Positions 1-8,178 of a stretch of 64,000 bases of DNA are shown here, piece by piece. The stretch is taken from NCBI GenBank assembly GCA_026398135.1, contig JAPLTN010000109.1:1-64000 (forward strand), written 5' to 3'. Source of the DNA: Verrucomicrobiota bacterium. Lineage in GTDB: Bacteria > Verrucomicrobiota > Verrucomicrobiia > Opitutales > Opitutaceae. Position 1 is the first letter of the stretch. Every line of letters starts with the position of its first letter. The position numbers were made by a program, and so were the translations under genes. The notes beneath the pieces were generated by a model that worked only from the letters and a program-made list of their open reading frames with translations, had not been told where the DNA came from and ran no database searches.

Positions 1-842
1 CGGTTGGAGACGCCGTTGCCGTTGGAGTCGGCGTCGGGGTCCACGCCGGTGTGGCCGAAGTAGCGCAGTTCCCACGCATCCGGCAGGGTGTTGTGGTCGG
101 CGTTGGCCAGGAGGGCGGAGTCGGAGGACAGGTCGCCTTCGGCGGCAAGCGTGACCACACGGTAGGCCACGCCGTCGTAGCCGGCGAGCTGGGTGTCGGT
201 CCAGATGGTGACATCGGGGCCGAGGGTGGCTTTGCGCACCCAAGTCTGGCTGACGGGGTCGAGTTTTTCGACGGCGTAGCCGGTTTCGGTGACATTGAAA
301 TCGCTCCAGCGAACGATGACGCGGACTTCGTCTTCCACGGTTAGGGCGAGATTGGCCGGGGCTTGCAGGGGCGGATGCGGAGCAATCGAGAAGTACAGGC
401 GGAGGAAGCGTTTGGGACCGATGGGAAAGGGGTCGCGCAGGGTGATGTCGGCGTAGCCGGGGCCGTTTACGCGGGCGATTTCCTCCAGGGTGTTGAAGGT
501 GGCCCAATGGGCAAGGTCGTCGCCGCCTTGCAGCCAGACCTCGGTGCCGGTGAGGTCGGCGCGTTCGCGGTAGGTGAGGGTCAGGTGGCCGCCGGATACG
601 GCACTCAAGGGTAATAGGCCGGAGTCGGAGAAGAGCGGGTCGCCGGTGAAGACGTATTCGGCGAGGTTGCTCAGGTAGTCGCCGTCGGGGTCGGCGGCGG
701 GCGCGATCAGGGCGGGGTTGGCCAGTTGTCCGGCGCTAAAGTGGACGCTTTGCCACTCGGTAAAAGTCAGGGCGTGGGCGGGAACGCACGCCGCAAGCAC
801 ACCAAACAGGCGGGCGACAGGGAGGAGGGAGACGCGGGACAT
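1..842 (-). CDS. Secreted protein with FnIII-like and DPDGD-type motifs (C-terminal part outside window)
   Basis: The frame opens at an ATG at 842 and stays open for 280 codons to the window edge, so the C-terminus is missing. The N-terminus is a typical signal peptide (basic MSR, hydrophobic core, AHA-like cleavage site near residue 23). It is followed by a WQSVHFSAGQL...DPDGDYLSNLAEY segment and, near residue 265, a second LPDAWELRYFG...DPDADSNGNG segment. These aspartate-rich motifs resemble calcium-binding thrombospondin-3 or dockerin-like repeats, which are common in verrucomicrobial exported proteins. The middle (about residues 150-250) reads like a fibronectin-III module (VRWSDFNVTETGYAVEK). 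It is likely cell-surface or secreted; the catalytic domain, if any, is not visible. A long palindrome begins about 29 bases upstream of the start. Confidence 0.75.
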   Translation of the reverse strand, partial: MSRVSLLPVARLFGVLAACVPAHALTFTEWQSVHFSAGQLANPALIAPAADPDGDYLSNLAEYVFTGDPLFSDSGLLPLSAVSGGHLTLTYRERADLTGTEVWLQGGDDLAHWATFNTLEEIARVNGPGYADITLRDPFPIGPKRFLRLYFSIAPHPPLQAPANLALTVEDEVRVIVRWSDFNVTETGYAVEKLDPVSQTWVRKATLGPDVTIWTDTQLAGYDGVAYRVVTLAAEGDLSSDSALLANADHNTLPDAWELRYFGHTGVDPDADSNGNGVSN

Positions 843-870
843 AAAAAGAGGGACGCACTTACTAACGCCC

Positions 871-983
871 CTACCTCAGGCACCTTGGAGAGCCCACGAA
901 AAGGCGCTTTCGATGCGCCCCAGGACGGGGCGCGTGTCGATGCGCTTTTCGTGTCCATCGAAGTTTCCAAGGTTTCGAGGTAG
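871..983. repeat. Long imperfect palindrome (about 113 bp)
   Basis: The two halves pair over most of their length. The outer arms are CTACCTC (871-877) and GAGGTAG (977-983). Moving inward there is ACCTTGGA with TCCAAGGT, then CACGAAAAG with CTTTTCGTG, then GCGCCCC with GGGGCGC around a short loop near 921-926. It lies just upstream of the exported protein that starts at 842. A small GCAGC-CGAA-GCTGC hairpin follows at 988-1001. The rest of 843-1147 shows no convincing gene. It may be a mobile palindromic element or a leader structure; a copy elsewhere in the genome would decide. Confidence 0.6.
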
Positions 984-1147
984 GACAGCAGCCGAAGCTG
1001 CGCGAAAGGGATGTGCCGGGTTTGGGTGGCTGGGTGGCGGGTGGGAGGGGCGCGAATGTGGCGAAATGCTTGGTCGCGCAAAAATAGGCAAAGACAGTGG
1101 ATCGAGTTTAGGCAAGCTGGGAGTCTCTTTCCGCCGCAAACAGGCAC

Positions 1148-1175
1148 AAAAAAAGCCGCCCTGAATCGGGCGGCT
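1148..1175 (-). terminator. Rho-independent terminator of the Cys-rich exported protein gene
   Basis: On the minus strand an AGCCGCCC / GGGCGGCT stem with a five-base loop is followed at once by a run of seven T. It lies about 45 bases beyond the stop of the gene at 1221-1421. Confidence 0.85.
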
Positions 1176-1220
1176 TGCGAGAGCTGAACCCAGGGCGCGC
1201 GACACGCGTCCCTGGTTAAA

Positions 1221-1421
1221 TTACTTGGTCTTGCCCTTGGCTTTTTCGCCGGTGCAGCAGCAGTCCTTGTCCACGCCGCAAGCTTTGCCGTCCTTGCCGA
1301 CTTCGCAGCCGCAGTCGGACTTGGCGGGCTTGGCATCGGGCTTCTTTTCGGCCGCTTGGGCGACGGTGCCGGCGAGGGCGGCGGCAAAGGCGAGAGCGAG
1401 GAGGGAACGGAGGGATTTCAT
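1221..1421 (-). CDS. Small exported cysteine-rich, lysine-rich protein (66 aa)
   Basis: A signal peptide (MKSLRSLLALAFAAALAGTVAQA) precedes a mature peptide of about 43 residues. The mature part has six cysteines in a CGC...C...CCC pattern within a Lys/Asp/Gly background. The cysteine pattern suggests metal binding, like a metallothionein, or disulphide knitting in the periplasm; no family is recognised. It is monocistronic, with its own terminator. The next gene on the same strand (an aminotransferase) ends about 97 bases upstream. Signal peptide, cysteines and terminator together make it a real gene despite its size. Confidence 0.75.
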   Translation of the reverse strand: MKSLRSLLALAFAAALAGTVAQAAEKKPDAKPAKSDCGCEVGKDGKACGVDKDCCCTGEKAKGKTK

Positions 1422-1518
1422 AGTGTTTTTGATAACTGGGTTAAAGGTTGCGGAACATGTTACGCGCGGACTTGGCGGATCCCTTGGAGTATTTTGTCCA
1501 TGAAATCCCGCCGGGGGA

Positions 1519-2700
1519 TCATTTGCGCAAGGTGCCAGCGTAGCGCTCGATGCGGTCGCAGGCCACGATCAACTGCTCGTAACTGGTGGCGAAACAGGCG
1601 CGCACGTGGCCGAGGCCATTCGCGCCGAAAGCCGAGCCAGGAACGACCGCGACCTTTTCCTCGCGGAGCAGACCGACCGCGAAATCCTTCTCGCTCACGC
1701 CCATGTTTTGCGTGCTGGGGAAGGCGTAAAAACTGCCTCGGGGCGCGTGGCAGATCAGGCCGATCTCGTTGAAACGGCGCACCACCAAATCCCGGCGGCG
1801 GTGATACTGGTCGCGCATCTTGCACACGCTATCCCAACCGCGCAGCAAGGCCTCCAGCGCCGCCTCCTGGGCGATGATCGAGGCGCAGAGCATGGTGTAC
1901 TGGTGCACCTTCATCATCGCGTCGATCAGCGGCTCCGGCCCGCAGGCGTAGCCGATGCGCCAGCCGGTCATGGCAAAGGCCTTGGAAAAGCCGTGGAGGA
2001 AAATCGTGCGCTCCTGCATGCCCGGCAGGCTGGCAATGCTGGTGTGCGTTCCTTCAAAAGTGAGCTCGGAGTAGATCTCGTCGCTCATCACCAGCAAATC
2101 CTTCTCGCGGCAAAAGGCGGCGATGGCCTCCAGTTGCACGCGGTCACAGGTGCCGCCCGTGGGGTTGCACGGCAGGTTCAACATCAGGATTTTGCACCCC
2201 GGCACCCAGGCGGCGCGCAAGGCCTCGGCGGTGAGGGCAAAGTGGTCCTTGGCAAAGGTCGGCACCGCCACTCCCTGCGCGTGAACGAGTGCCACGCTGG
2301 GGTGATAGGAAACGTAGCACGGTTGGTGATACATCACCTTGTCGCCCGGATTACAGAGCGCGCGCAGGGCGAGGTCGATGGCCTCGGAGACGCCGACCGT
2401 GACGAGGATCTCGCTCTCCGGCTTGTAGCTGACGTTGAAGTGTTCGGACACGTAGCCGGCGATGGCCCGGCGCAGCTCGATCATGCCGAGGTTGGAGGTG
2501 TAGTAGGTCTTGCCCTTTTCCAGGGCGTAGATGGCGGCCTCACGGATATGCCACGGGGTCACGAAGTCGGGCTCGCCGACTCCGAGCGAGATGACGTCCT
2601 GGCCCTTCATCTTGGCCACCAACTCGAAGAAATCGCGAATGCCGCTCTTGGGCAGCGCGGCCACATGGCCCGCCACCCAGCGTTTGGAATCGACGCTCAT
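1519..2700 (-). CDS. PLP-dependent aminotransferase, class I/II (AspC/PatA-like)
   Basis: Fold-type I aminotransferase of 393 aa, the usual length of the family. It transfers an amino group between an amino acid and a 2-oxo acid using pyridoxal phosphate. Visible are the N-terminal SLGVGEPDF motif, YTSNLGMIELR, the NPTGG loop near residue 182, SDEIY, and the PLP lysine in HGFSKAFAMTGWRIGY near residue 240, with a C-terminal arginine-containing RACFATS segment. The substrate cannot be told from sequence. The gene for an Lrp/AsnC regulator ends 16 bases upstream on the same strand. That pairing is common for aminotransferases and suggests co-transcription and amino-acid-responsive control. Confidence 0.92.
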   Translation of the reverse strand: MSVDSKRWVAGHVAALPKSGIRDFFELVAKMKGQDVISLGVGEPDFVTPWHIREAAIYALEKGKTYYTSNLGMIELRRAIAGYVSEHFNVSYKPESEILVTVGVSEAIDLALRALCNPGDKVMYHQPCYVSYHPSVALVHAQGVAVPTFAKDHFALTAEALRAAWVPGCKILMLNLPCNPTGGTCDRVQLEAIAAFCREKDLLVMSDEIYSELTFEGTHTSIASLPGMQERTIFLHGFSKAFAMTGWRIGYACGPEPLIDAMMKVHQYTMLCASIIAQEAALEALLRGWDSVCKMRDQYHRRRDLVVRRFNEIGLICHAPRGSFYAFPSTQNMGVSEKDFAVGLLREEKVAVVPGSAFGANGLGHVRACFATSYEQLIVACDRIERYAGTLRK

Positions 2701-2716
2701 GGGGAGTTAAAAGGGC

Positions 2717-3205
2717 TTAAGGAGTGACGGTCAGACGCGTGGAAGACGCCTCGTTCTGGTCGATCAGGAAGCCGCCCTCCTTGTAAGAACGCAGCATAAA
2801 GTGGGTGCTGGTCGAGAGCACGCCCTCAAGGGTGGAGAGTTTTTCCGACACGAACGCCGCCACTTTTTGCAGGCTGGAGCCGTCCACGAAAACCAGCAGG
2901 TCGTAGCCGCCCGACATCAGGTAGCACGACTCCACCTCGTCGAAACGCGCGAGGCGCTCGGCCAGACGGTTAAAACCGCCGCCGCGCTCCGGCGTGACCT
3001 TAACCTCGATCACCGCGCGCACGGCGGCACCGGCGGCCTCGGCGCGGGAGAGATCGAGCACCGGACGCCAGCCGAGGAAGATTTTATCTTTTTTCAGCTG
3101 CTCCAGGTGCTGTTGCACTTCGGCTTCGGACAAGCCCACCACCTGCGCCATTTGCGCCGTGGAGAGGTGACCGCCTTCGAGTAACAGCTTGAGAACAGGA
3201 TTCAT
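2717..3205 (-). CDS. Lrp/AsnC-family transcriptional regulator
   Basis: 162 aa from the ATG at 3205. The same frame runs upstream into modB, but that part reads as low-complexity Gly/Ala/Arg shadow. The N-terminus (about 1-60) is a winged-helix reader (LSTAQMAQVVGLSEAEVQQHL). The rest is a RAM/ligand-binding domain (VIEVKVTPERGGGFNRLAERLARFDEV...LMSGGYDLLVFVDG), including the glycine turn that usually contacts the effector amino acid. It probably senses an amino acid and controls the aminotransferase 16 bases downstream, a local regulator-enzyme pair. Confidence 0.9.
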   Translation of the reverse strand: MNPVLKLLLEGGHLSTAQMAQVVGLSEAEVQQHLEQLKKDKIFLGWRPVLDLSRAEAAGAAVRAVIEVKVTPERGGGFNRLAERLARFDEVESCYLMSGGYDLLVFVDGSSLQKVAAFVSEKLSTLEGVLSTSTHFMLRSYKEGGFLIDQNEASSTRLTVTP

Positions 3206-3273
3206 GGGAGGACGCGCAGCCCACAAGCCCCGCGCGCCCGACGCCACACCATTTTTTGTCAAAGCCCGTTCCG

Positions 3274-3939
3274 TCACGCCCGCGTGCGCGCCAGACGCTC
3301 GCCCCACCACACCGCGCCAAACGCGATCAGGCCGGAAATCGCCACCAAGCCGTAGGCCTCCGCGTCCCGCCCCAGCTGAACCAAGTGATAAATCGAAAGC
3401 GCGAGCGTGGCCGTCTCGCCCGGGATAAAGCCCGCGACCATGATCGTGGCCCCGAACTCCCCCAAGGCGCGGGCAAAGGCCAGCAAGACTCCCGCCAGCA
3501 CGCCGTTGCGCGCCGTTGGCAAGGTCACCCGCCACCACGTTTGCCAGCCGTTCGCGCCCGCCAGTCTCGACACTTCCTCCAGGTGCGGATCCACCGCCTC
3601 GAACGCCACCCGCGCCGTGCGTACCAACAAGGGAAACGACATCACCGCCGTCGCCAGCACGACGCCCACCCAGGTGAAAACCACCTCCAGCCCAAACCAT
3701 CCCTCCAAGACCTGCCCGATCGGCCCGCGTCGTCCGAAAAGTTTGAGCAACACCAACCCCGTCGCCACCGGCGGCACCACCAGAGGCAATGCCACCAGCG
3801 TCTCCACCACCGATTTCCCCCGCCAGCTCCGCCGCGCCAGCAACCACGCCAGCGCGAGCCCGGGCGGCAAAATCACGAGCGTGCTCAGCGTGGCTACGCC
3901 AAGGGTGAAAATCGTGATCTGCCAGGTCTCGGGTGACAT
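3274..3939 (-). CDS. modB: Molybdate ABC transporter permease ModB
   Basis: 221 aa, the family's normal size, with about five membrane segments. The permease loop RALGEFGATIMVAGF (near residues 148-162), where the cytoplasmic ATPase docks, is the classic ModB/CysT signature. With the binding protein ModA it imports molybdate for molybdenum-cofactor enzymes. It starts two bases after the modA stop, so the two are translated as one operon. The expected third gene, the ATPase modC, is not present; the next gene downstream is the Lrp-like regulator. Confidence 0.93.
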   Translation of the reverse strand: MSPETWQITIFTLGVATLSTLVILPPGLALAWLLARRSWRGKSVVETLVALPLVVPPVATGLVLLKLFGRRGPIGQVLEGWFGLEVVFTWVGVVLATAVMSFPLLVRTARVAFEAVDPHLEEVSRLAGANGWQTWWRVTLPTARNGVLAGVLLAFARALGEFGATIMVAGFIPGETATLALSIYHLVQLGRDAEAYGLVAISGLIAFGAVWWGERLARTRA

Positions 3940-3941
3940 GC

Positions 3942-4709
3942 TTAAGGGTTCCGACCGCTCAACAGGAAACCGTGCTTGATAAACACCGCCGCCGACTTCG
4001 GCGAAGCCAGATAATCCACAAAACGGCGCGCCGCCTCCCTCTGCCTCGCGCCAAGCAAAACCGCTACCGGATAAGCGATTTTCGGACCCTCGGCGGCGCG
4101 AACCTCAAAGGCGATTTTTACCTTTTTGGAAATGAGCGCGTCGGTTTTGTAAACGATGCCGGCGTCGGCGTTGCCCGCCTCCACCGCCGCCAGACAAGCG
4201 CGCACGTTTTCGGTCCCCACGACTTTTTTCTCCACTGCCGGCCAGAGACCGGCTCGCTCCAGCCAGGCTTTGGCATAAATGCCGGCCGGCACCGTGGTCG
4301 GCTCGGCCAGCGCGAGACGGCGGATCGTCCCGCCCGCGAGGTCGGCTGCCGCCGCGACTGGTGCGCCGCGCTCGGCGTTGACCACGACCACCAGCGTATT
4401 GCCGAGCAAAGTCCTCCGCGTAGCGGTGGCGAGCAGACCGGCCCGGGCGAGCTCGTCCATCCTGGCTTCGTCGGCCGAGAAAAACACATCGGCCGACGCA
4501 CCTTCTTTGAGCTGGCGGGCAAGCGCGCTGGATGCCGCCAGATTGAGCAGCACCTGGTCCCCGCTGCTTGTCGTGTAATCGCGCCCGATCTCGCCCAAGG
4601 CATCCGCGAGGCTGGCCGCTGCGAACACCCTCAGTTCGGCCGCATCCGCGCCGAGGTTCGCCGCCAGCCAGAGACACAGAAATGCGAGACTGCGAGGCAA
4701 CGTGCTCAT
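3942..4709 (-). CDS. modA: Molybdate-binding periplasmic protein ModA
   Basis: 255 aa with a signal peptide ending near residue 23 (ADA-AELRVFAAASL). The mature start LRVFAAASLADAL and the following SSALARQLKEGASADVFFSAD are hallmark ModA substrate-binding segments, as is VVGTENVRACLAAVEAGNADAGIVY later on. It captures molybdate (or tungstate) outside the membrane and hands it to ModB. It is first gene of the modA-modB pair. The 200 bases between it and the divergent scpB hold the promoters; I saw no clear ModE-type operator. Confidence 0.93.
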   Translation of the reverse strand: MSTLPRSLAFLCLWLAANLGADAAELRVFAAASLADALGEIGRDYTTSSGDQVLLNLAASSALARQLKEGASADVFFSADEARMDELARAGLLATATRRTLLGNTLVVVVNAERGAPVAAAADLAGGTIRRLALAEPTTVPAGIYAKAWLERAGLWPAVEKKVVGTENVRACLAAVEAGNADAGIVYKTDALISKKVKIAFEVRAAEGPKIAYPVAVLLGARQREAARRFVDYLASPKSAAVFIKHGFLLSGRNP

Positions 4710-4908
4710 GATTAATTTTTAGCCAAAAGACGGCGGCGTGGTATGCTAGATTAATTTTCTGGAGTCAGCGGTGTGGCATCGGCCCAAGGGGGCGACGAAA
4801 CCCGTTCCGCCGGGTGCTTCCTGTAAGCGGCGAGCGGGATGAACCAGGATTGTTTTTCAAGATTGCGCGGCGGCGGGGGCGGCGGACTAACTGCATGCTT
4901 TTCCGCGC

Positions 4909-5781
4909 ATGGCGTTTAATCTCAAACTGGTTCTCAAGGCCCTGCTTTTTTCGTCGAGCCAATCGCTCACGATTAAAGACATCCAAACCGTATTCGCGCG
5001 CTACCACGAACAGACTTTGTTGCCGGGGGTGGCGGCGGGTGCCCCGGCATTGGAGGCCGAGGTGTCGGGCGGTGCTGAGGCAGAAGCCGGAGTGGCGGAG
5101 CTTGGTGCGTTGACCGTGTTGGATACCGAGGTGGAGGAGGTGGTCGCGCCGGCGGACGATGAACTTTACGCCGAGGTGCCTTCGCTGGTCACGGCGGCGC
5201 AGATTCGCGAGGCGATGGAGCAGTTGCAGACCGAGTTAAAAGCGGCGAACGACATCTATCTCCTCGTGGAGGGCGCGCAGGGCTACCGACTCGTCACCCA
5301 GCCGCGTTTCGCCAAATGGATCCGCACCCAGCGCGACGAGCCGCCGCCGGTGAAGCTGACCCCCTCGGCGCTGGAAACCCTCGCGGTGGTCGCCTACCGG
5401 CAACCGGTGACGCGTTCCGAGATCGAGGCCATTCGCGGCGTCGCGGTGGAGAACGTGCTCAATAAATTGCTCGAACGGGAATTGATTTACGTGGTCGGGC
5501 GGGCGGATTTGCCCGGTCGGCCCATTCAATACGGAACCACGGATAAGTTTTTGGAGTTTGTAGGTGTTAAGTCGCTGATCGAGTTGCCGTCCTCGGATGT
5601 GCTGTCGCCGCGTCAGATCGACGAGTGGTTGAACCGCTCCGTGAACGTCACCCCGCCGGCTGACGCCGAAATGGGCCTGCCCCTGGAGGCCGGGGAAGGC
5701 GAATCGCCTAACTTCGCTCCGGTGGAAATCGCTCCGACGCCCGCTCCTTTGGCCGCAGATCCCGCACCCGCCGCCGAGTAA
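4909..5781 (+). CDS. scpB: Segregation and condensation protein B (ScpB)
   Basis: 290 aa; the conserved core LETLAVVAYRQPVTRSEIEA (near residues 160-180) and VAVENVLNKLLERELI identify ScpB. This is the kleisin partner that bridges SMC heads with ScpA during chromosome compaction. Compared with typical ScpB (about 180-200 aa) it has an Ala/Glu-rich insertion within the first winged helix (about residues 35-85) and a Pro/Ala-rich C-terminal tail of about 50 residues. scpA is not adjacent in this window. pheA follows after 20 bases on the same strand and is probably co-transcribed. Confidence 0.92.
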   Translation: MAFNLKLVLKALLFSSSQSLTIKDIQTVFARYHEQTLLPGVAAGAPALEAEVSGGAEAEAGVAELGALTVLDTEVEEVVAPADDELYAEVPSLVTAAQIREAMEQLQTELKAANDIYLLVEGAQGYRLVTQPRFAKWIRTQRDEPPPVKLTPSALETLAVVAYRQPVTRSEIEAIRGVAVENVLNKLLERELIYVVGRADLPGRPIQYGTTDKFLEFVGVKSLIELPSSDVLSPRQIDEWLNRSVNVTPPADAEMGLPLEAGEGESPNFAPVEIAPTPAPLAADPAPAAE

Positions 5782-5801
5782 TCACTTTTAACGAAAAACG
5801 T

Positions 5802-6890
5802 ATGTCCGCCGACCCCCTGCAGCCTATCCGTGAAGGTATTGACCGACTCGACCGCGAGCTGGTGCGCATTTTGAACGAGCGTCTTACGCTGGCTTGCGAG
5901 ATCGGCCGGTTGAAGCGCAGCGCGGGCGGCCAGATTTATGTGCCCGAGCGTGAGGACGCGGTTTTCCGCAAGGTCAGTACGCTCAACGGCGGACCGATCA
6001 AGCAGGAAGCCTTGCACGCGATTTATCGCGAGATCATGTCGGCGGCCATCGCCTTGGAGAAACCGCTGCAAATCGCCTATCTCGGACCGGAGGCAACCTA
6101 CACCCACGCGGCGGCGATCAAGAAGTTTGGGGCCAGCGTGGATTATCAACCCATCGCGACCATCGGGGATATTTTTACGGCGGTGGAAAAGGGCGAGGCG
6201 GACTACGGCATCATTCCGATTGAAAACTCCACCGAGGGTTCGGTGCGCGAGGCGCTGGATGGGTTTGTGGAGAGCGATTTGAAGGCGGTGGCGCAGATTT
6301 ATCTGGAGATTAACCACGCCCTGATCTCGGCGACGCCGATGGAGAAAATCGACAAGGTGTATTCCAAGGACCAGGCGCTGGCCCAGTGCCGGGCGTGGCT
6401 GCAACGGCACCTGCCACACGCTCAATTGATCGAAACCGCGAGCACGTCGCGCGCGGTCGAGATTGCCCGGGCCGAGCCCGGCGCGGCGGCAATCGCGGCC
6501 GAGTTGGCGGCGCAAGTTCAGGGGGTGCCGGTGCTGGCGCGCAACATTCAGGATCGGAACGACAATACCACGCGTTTTTTTGTGATCGGCAAAAAGGCTT
6601 CGGGACCGGTCGGCGGCGGCCGGGATATGACCAGTCTCGTGGTATCGCTGGGCGAGGCGGCGGCGGCCAATTCCGGCTCCTTGATGCGTATGCTCACGCC
6701 GTTCGGGCAGCGCGGGCTGAATCTTTCCAAGGTTGAGTCGCGGCCTAGTAAACGGCGGCCTTGGGATTATCTGTTTTTCATCGACGTTTCCGGTCACTAC
6801 GAAGACGCGGCGATGCAGGAAGCGGTGGCCGAGCTGCGGGCGTTTTGCCCCTTGGTGAAATGGCTGGGTAGCTATCCCAGCGTGAATTGA
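5802..6890 (+). CDS. pheA: Bifunctional chorismate mutase / prephenate dehydratase
   Basis: 362 aa in three domains. An AroQ chorismate mutase is at about 1-88 (IDRLDRELVRILNER, then REDAVFRKV). A prephenate dehydratase is at about 90-275 (AYLGPEATYTHAAA, PIENSTEGSVREALD, and the TRFFVIG active-site motif). An ACT domain ends the protein, and its ESRPSKRRPWDYLFFID segment is the phenylalanine-binding region. It converts chorismate through prephenate to phenylpyruvate in phenylalanine synthesis, and the ACT domain implies feedback inhibition by phenylalanine. It lies 20 bases after scpB. Confidence 0.95.
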   Translation: MSADPLQPIREGIDRLDRELVRILNERLTLACEIGRLKRSAGGQIYVPEREDAVFRKVSTLNGGPIKQEALHAIYREIMSAAIALEKPLQIAYLGPEATYTHAAAIKKFGASVDYQPIATIGDIFTAVEKGEADYGIIPIENSTEGSVREALDGFVESDLKAVAQIYLEINHALISATPMEKIDKVYSKDQALAQCRAWLQRHLPHAQLIETASTSRAVEIARAEPGAAAIAAELAAQVQGVPVLARNIQDRNDNTTRFFVIGKKASGPVGGGRDMTSLVVSLGEAAAANSGSLMRMLTPFGQRGLNLSKVESRPSKRRPWDYLFFIDVSGHYEDAAMQEAVAELRAFCPLVKWLGSYPSVN

Positions 6891-6902
6891 GTCTGGTTTC
6901 TG

Positions 6903-7304
6903 TCAGCGCCGGTAGTGCACAAAATACCACACCGCGAAGATACCGACCAGGATCAGGCCCGCTCCGACGGCGATGGCGATGCAGCCGCGCTTGGTGGCGG
7001 ACGGGTCGAAGCGATCCGCCATGCTGTAGGAGGCGATGATTTGATCGGCTTTTTTGTTCGCCAGCGATGCCGGATCGTCTTCGGCAAGGGGAGGGGGCGG
7101 ATTCGATGCAGGGGAGGGAAGCGGCGATTTGGTTTTGACGAAAATAGCGTTGTCGCCGTCCACCGGCACAGCGGTTGAAGTCTTGTCCGTCGGTGCGGGA
7201 ATGATTTCGCCGTGGGCGGAGGCGATTTCGGTGTCGAGCCAAGCGAGATGCTGAGAGAGCAGGGCGCGCTGCCGAAGCAGGTGGGTGAGGCGTTCTTGGG
7301 ACAT
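6903..7304 (-). CDS. Hypothetical tail-anchored membrane protein
   Basis: 133 aa, not recognised. The N-terminal 30 residues (LTHLLRQRALLSQHLAWLDTE) look like a short coiled helix. The middle is Pro/Ser/Thr-rich and probably disordered. A single hydrophobic helix near the C-terminus (GCIAIAVGAGLILVGIFAVWYF, about residues 107-128) ends in HYRR, so the protein is likely anchored by its tail with the bulk in the cytoplasm. It converges on pheA with only 12 bases between the stops. Confidence 0.6.
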   Translation of the reverse strand: MSQERLTHLLRQRALLSQHLAWLDTEIASAHGEIIPAPTDKTSTAVPVDGDNAIFVKTKSPLPSPASNPPPPLAEDDPASLANKKADQIIASYSMADRFDPSATKRGCIAIAVGAGLILVGIFAVWYFVHYRR

Positions 7305-7400
7305 GGCGGGGCAGGCGATTAGCTTCAGTCGGTTGTGCGGATTCCGTCAATGCCTGCAGAAGGGGTCCGGAGCGCCGGAAATCGCCCGATTTTGAGGCAT

Positions 7401-7431
7401 AAAAAACGCCGCCTCCGAGATGGAGGCGGCG
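7401..7431 (-). terminator. Terminator of the rplU-rpmA operon
   Basis: On the minus strand a strong CGCCGCCTCC / GGAGGCGGCG stem with a five-base loop is followed by six T. It lies 33 bases beyond the rpmA stop. Confidence 0.9.
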
Positions 7432-7463
7432 CATAAAGCGAACGGAAGCGGAAGCGGGACGGT

Positions 7464-7703
7464 TTAGACAACGGCCACGCGGCGGCGGGCTTTGTCGAAC
7501 TTCACGACGCCATCCTTGAGGGCGAAGAGGGTCCAGTCGCGGCCGGTGCCGACGTTGTCACCAGCGTGCAGCTTGGAGCCGCACTGACGGACGATGATAT
7601 TGCCGGCGATGACTTCCTGGCCGCCGAACTTCTTGACACCGCGACGCTTGCTTTGGCTTTCGCGGCCGTTGGTTGTTGATCCTGCACCTTTTTTATGCGC
7701 CAT
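7464..7703 (-). CDS. rpmA: 50S ribosomal protein L27
   Basis: 79 aa with the canonical N-terminus [16 protein letters not shown] and the core [18 protein letters not shown]...[13 protein letters not shown]27 reaches the peptidyl-transferase centre through its N-terminal tail. The N-terminus begins directly at AHKK, so it lacks the pre-cleaved extension seen in Firmicutes L27. It is the second gene of the rplU-rpmA pair, 46 bases after rplU, and is followed by a strong terminator. Confidence 0.97.
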   Translation of the reverse strand: MAHKKGAGSTTNGRESQSKRRGVKKFGGQEVIAGNIIVRQCGSKLHAGDNVGTGRDWTLFALKDGVVKFDKARRRVAVV

Positions 7704-7749
7704 GACTTAGGGTCTCCTGATGTGGTTATTGTTGAAAGAGGGCGGCAGA

Positions 7750-8064
7750 TTAGGCCGAGATGGTCTCGATCTTGATGACGGAGAGCTCCTGGCGATGGCC
7801 GCGCTTGCGCTGCATGCCCTTGCGCTTGCGCTTTTTGAACACGATGACTTTGTCGCCGCGTTTGTTTTCGAGGATCTTGGCGGTGACTTTAGCACCGGCG
7901 AGGGTAGGTGTACCGACCTTAAAGGATGCGCCTTCACCGAAAGAGAGCACCTCGGTGATCTCGACGATGGAGCCGGCCTCGGTGTTCGGGTAACGGTTAA
8001 CGAAAAGGACGTCGCCTTCGGTGACGGCGAACTGCTGACCCTGAGTTTTGATGGTCGCTTTCAT
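7750..8064 (-). CDS. rplU: 50S ribosomal protein L21
   Basis: 104 aa from the ATG at 8064 ([18 protein letters not shown]). The frame upstream of this ATG is not conserved in character. The typical L21 segments are present, [10 protein letters not shown] and the basic [20 protein letters not shown] near the C-terminus, which contacts 23S rRNA. It is the first gene of the conserved rplU-rpmA operon. obgE, which often follows, is absent. Confidence 0.96.
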   Translation of the reverse strand: MKATIKTQGQQFAVTEGDVLFVNRYPNTEAGSIVEITEVLSFGEGASFKVGTPTLAGAKVTAKILENKRGDKVIVFKKRKRKGMQRKRGHRQELSVIKIETISA

Positions 8065-8178
8065 GGAAATAAAGGCGAGAAGACAGAGTTTCGATTCGGC
8101 GCGTGCAAGGACAATCTCTGAGAATAAAGCAGGAATTTTCGCGTGGCGGAGTGAGCGGGCATCTCTACCGTGATTTAC

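Noticed and set aside
2717-3847. 376-aa reading of the Lrp-type regulator
   Set aside because: Everything before the ATG at 3205 is a frame-shifted copy of modB DNA; the regulator is complete from 3205.
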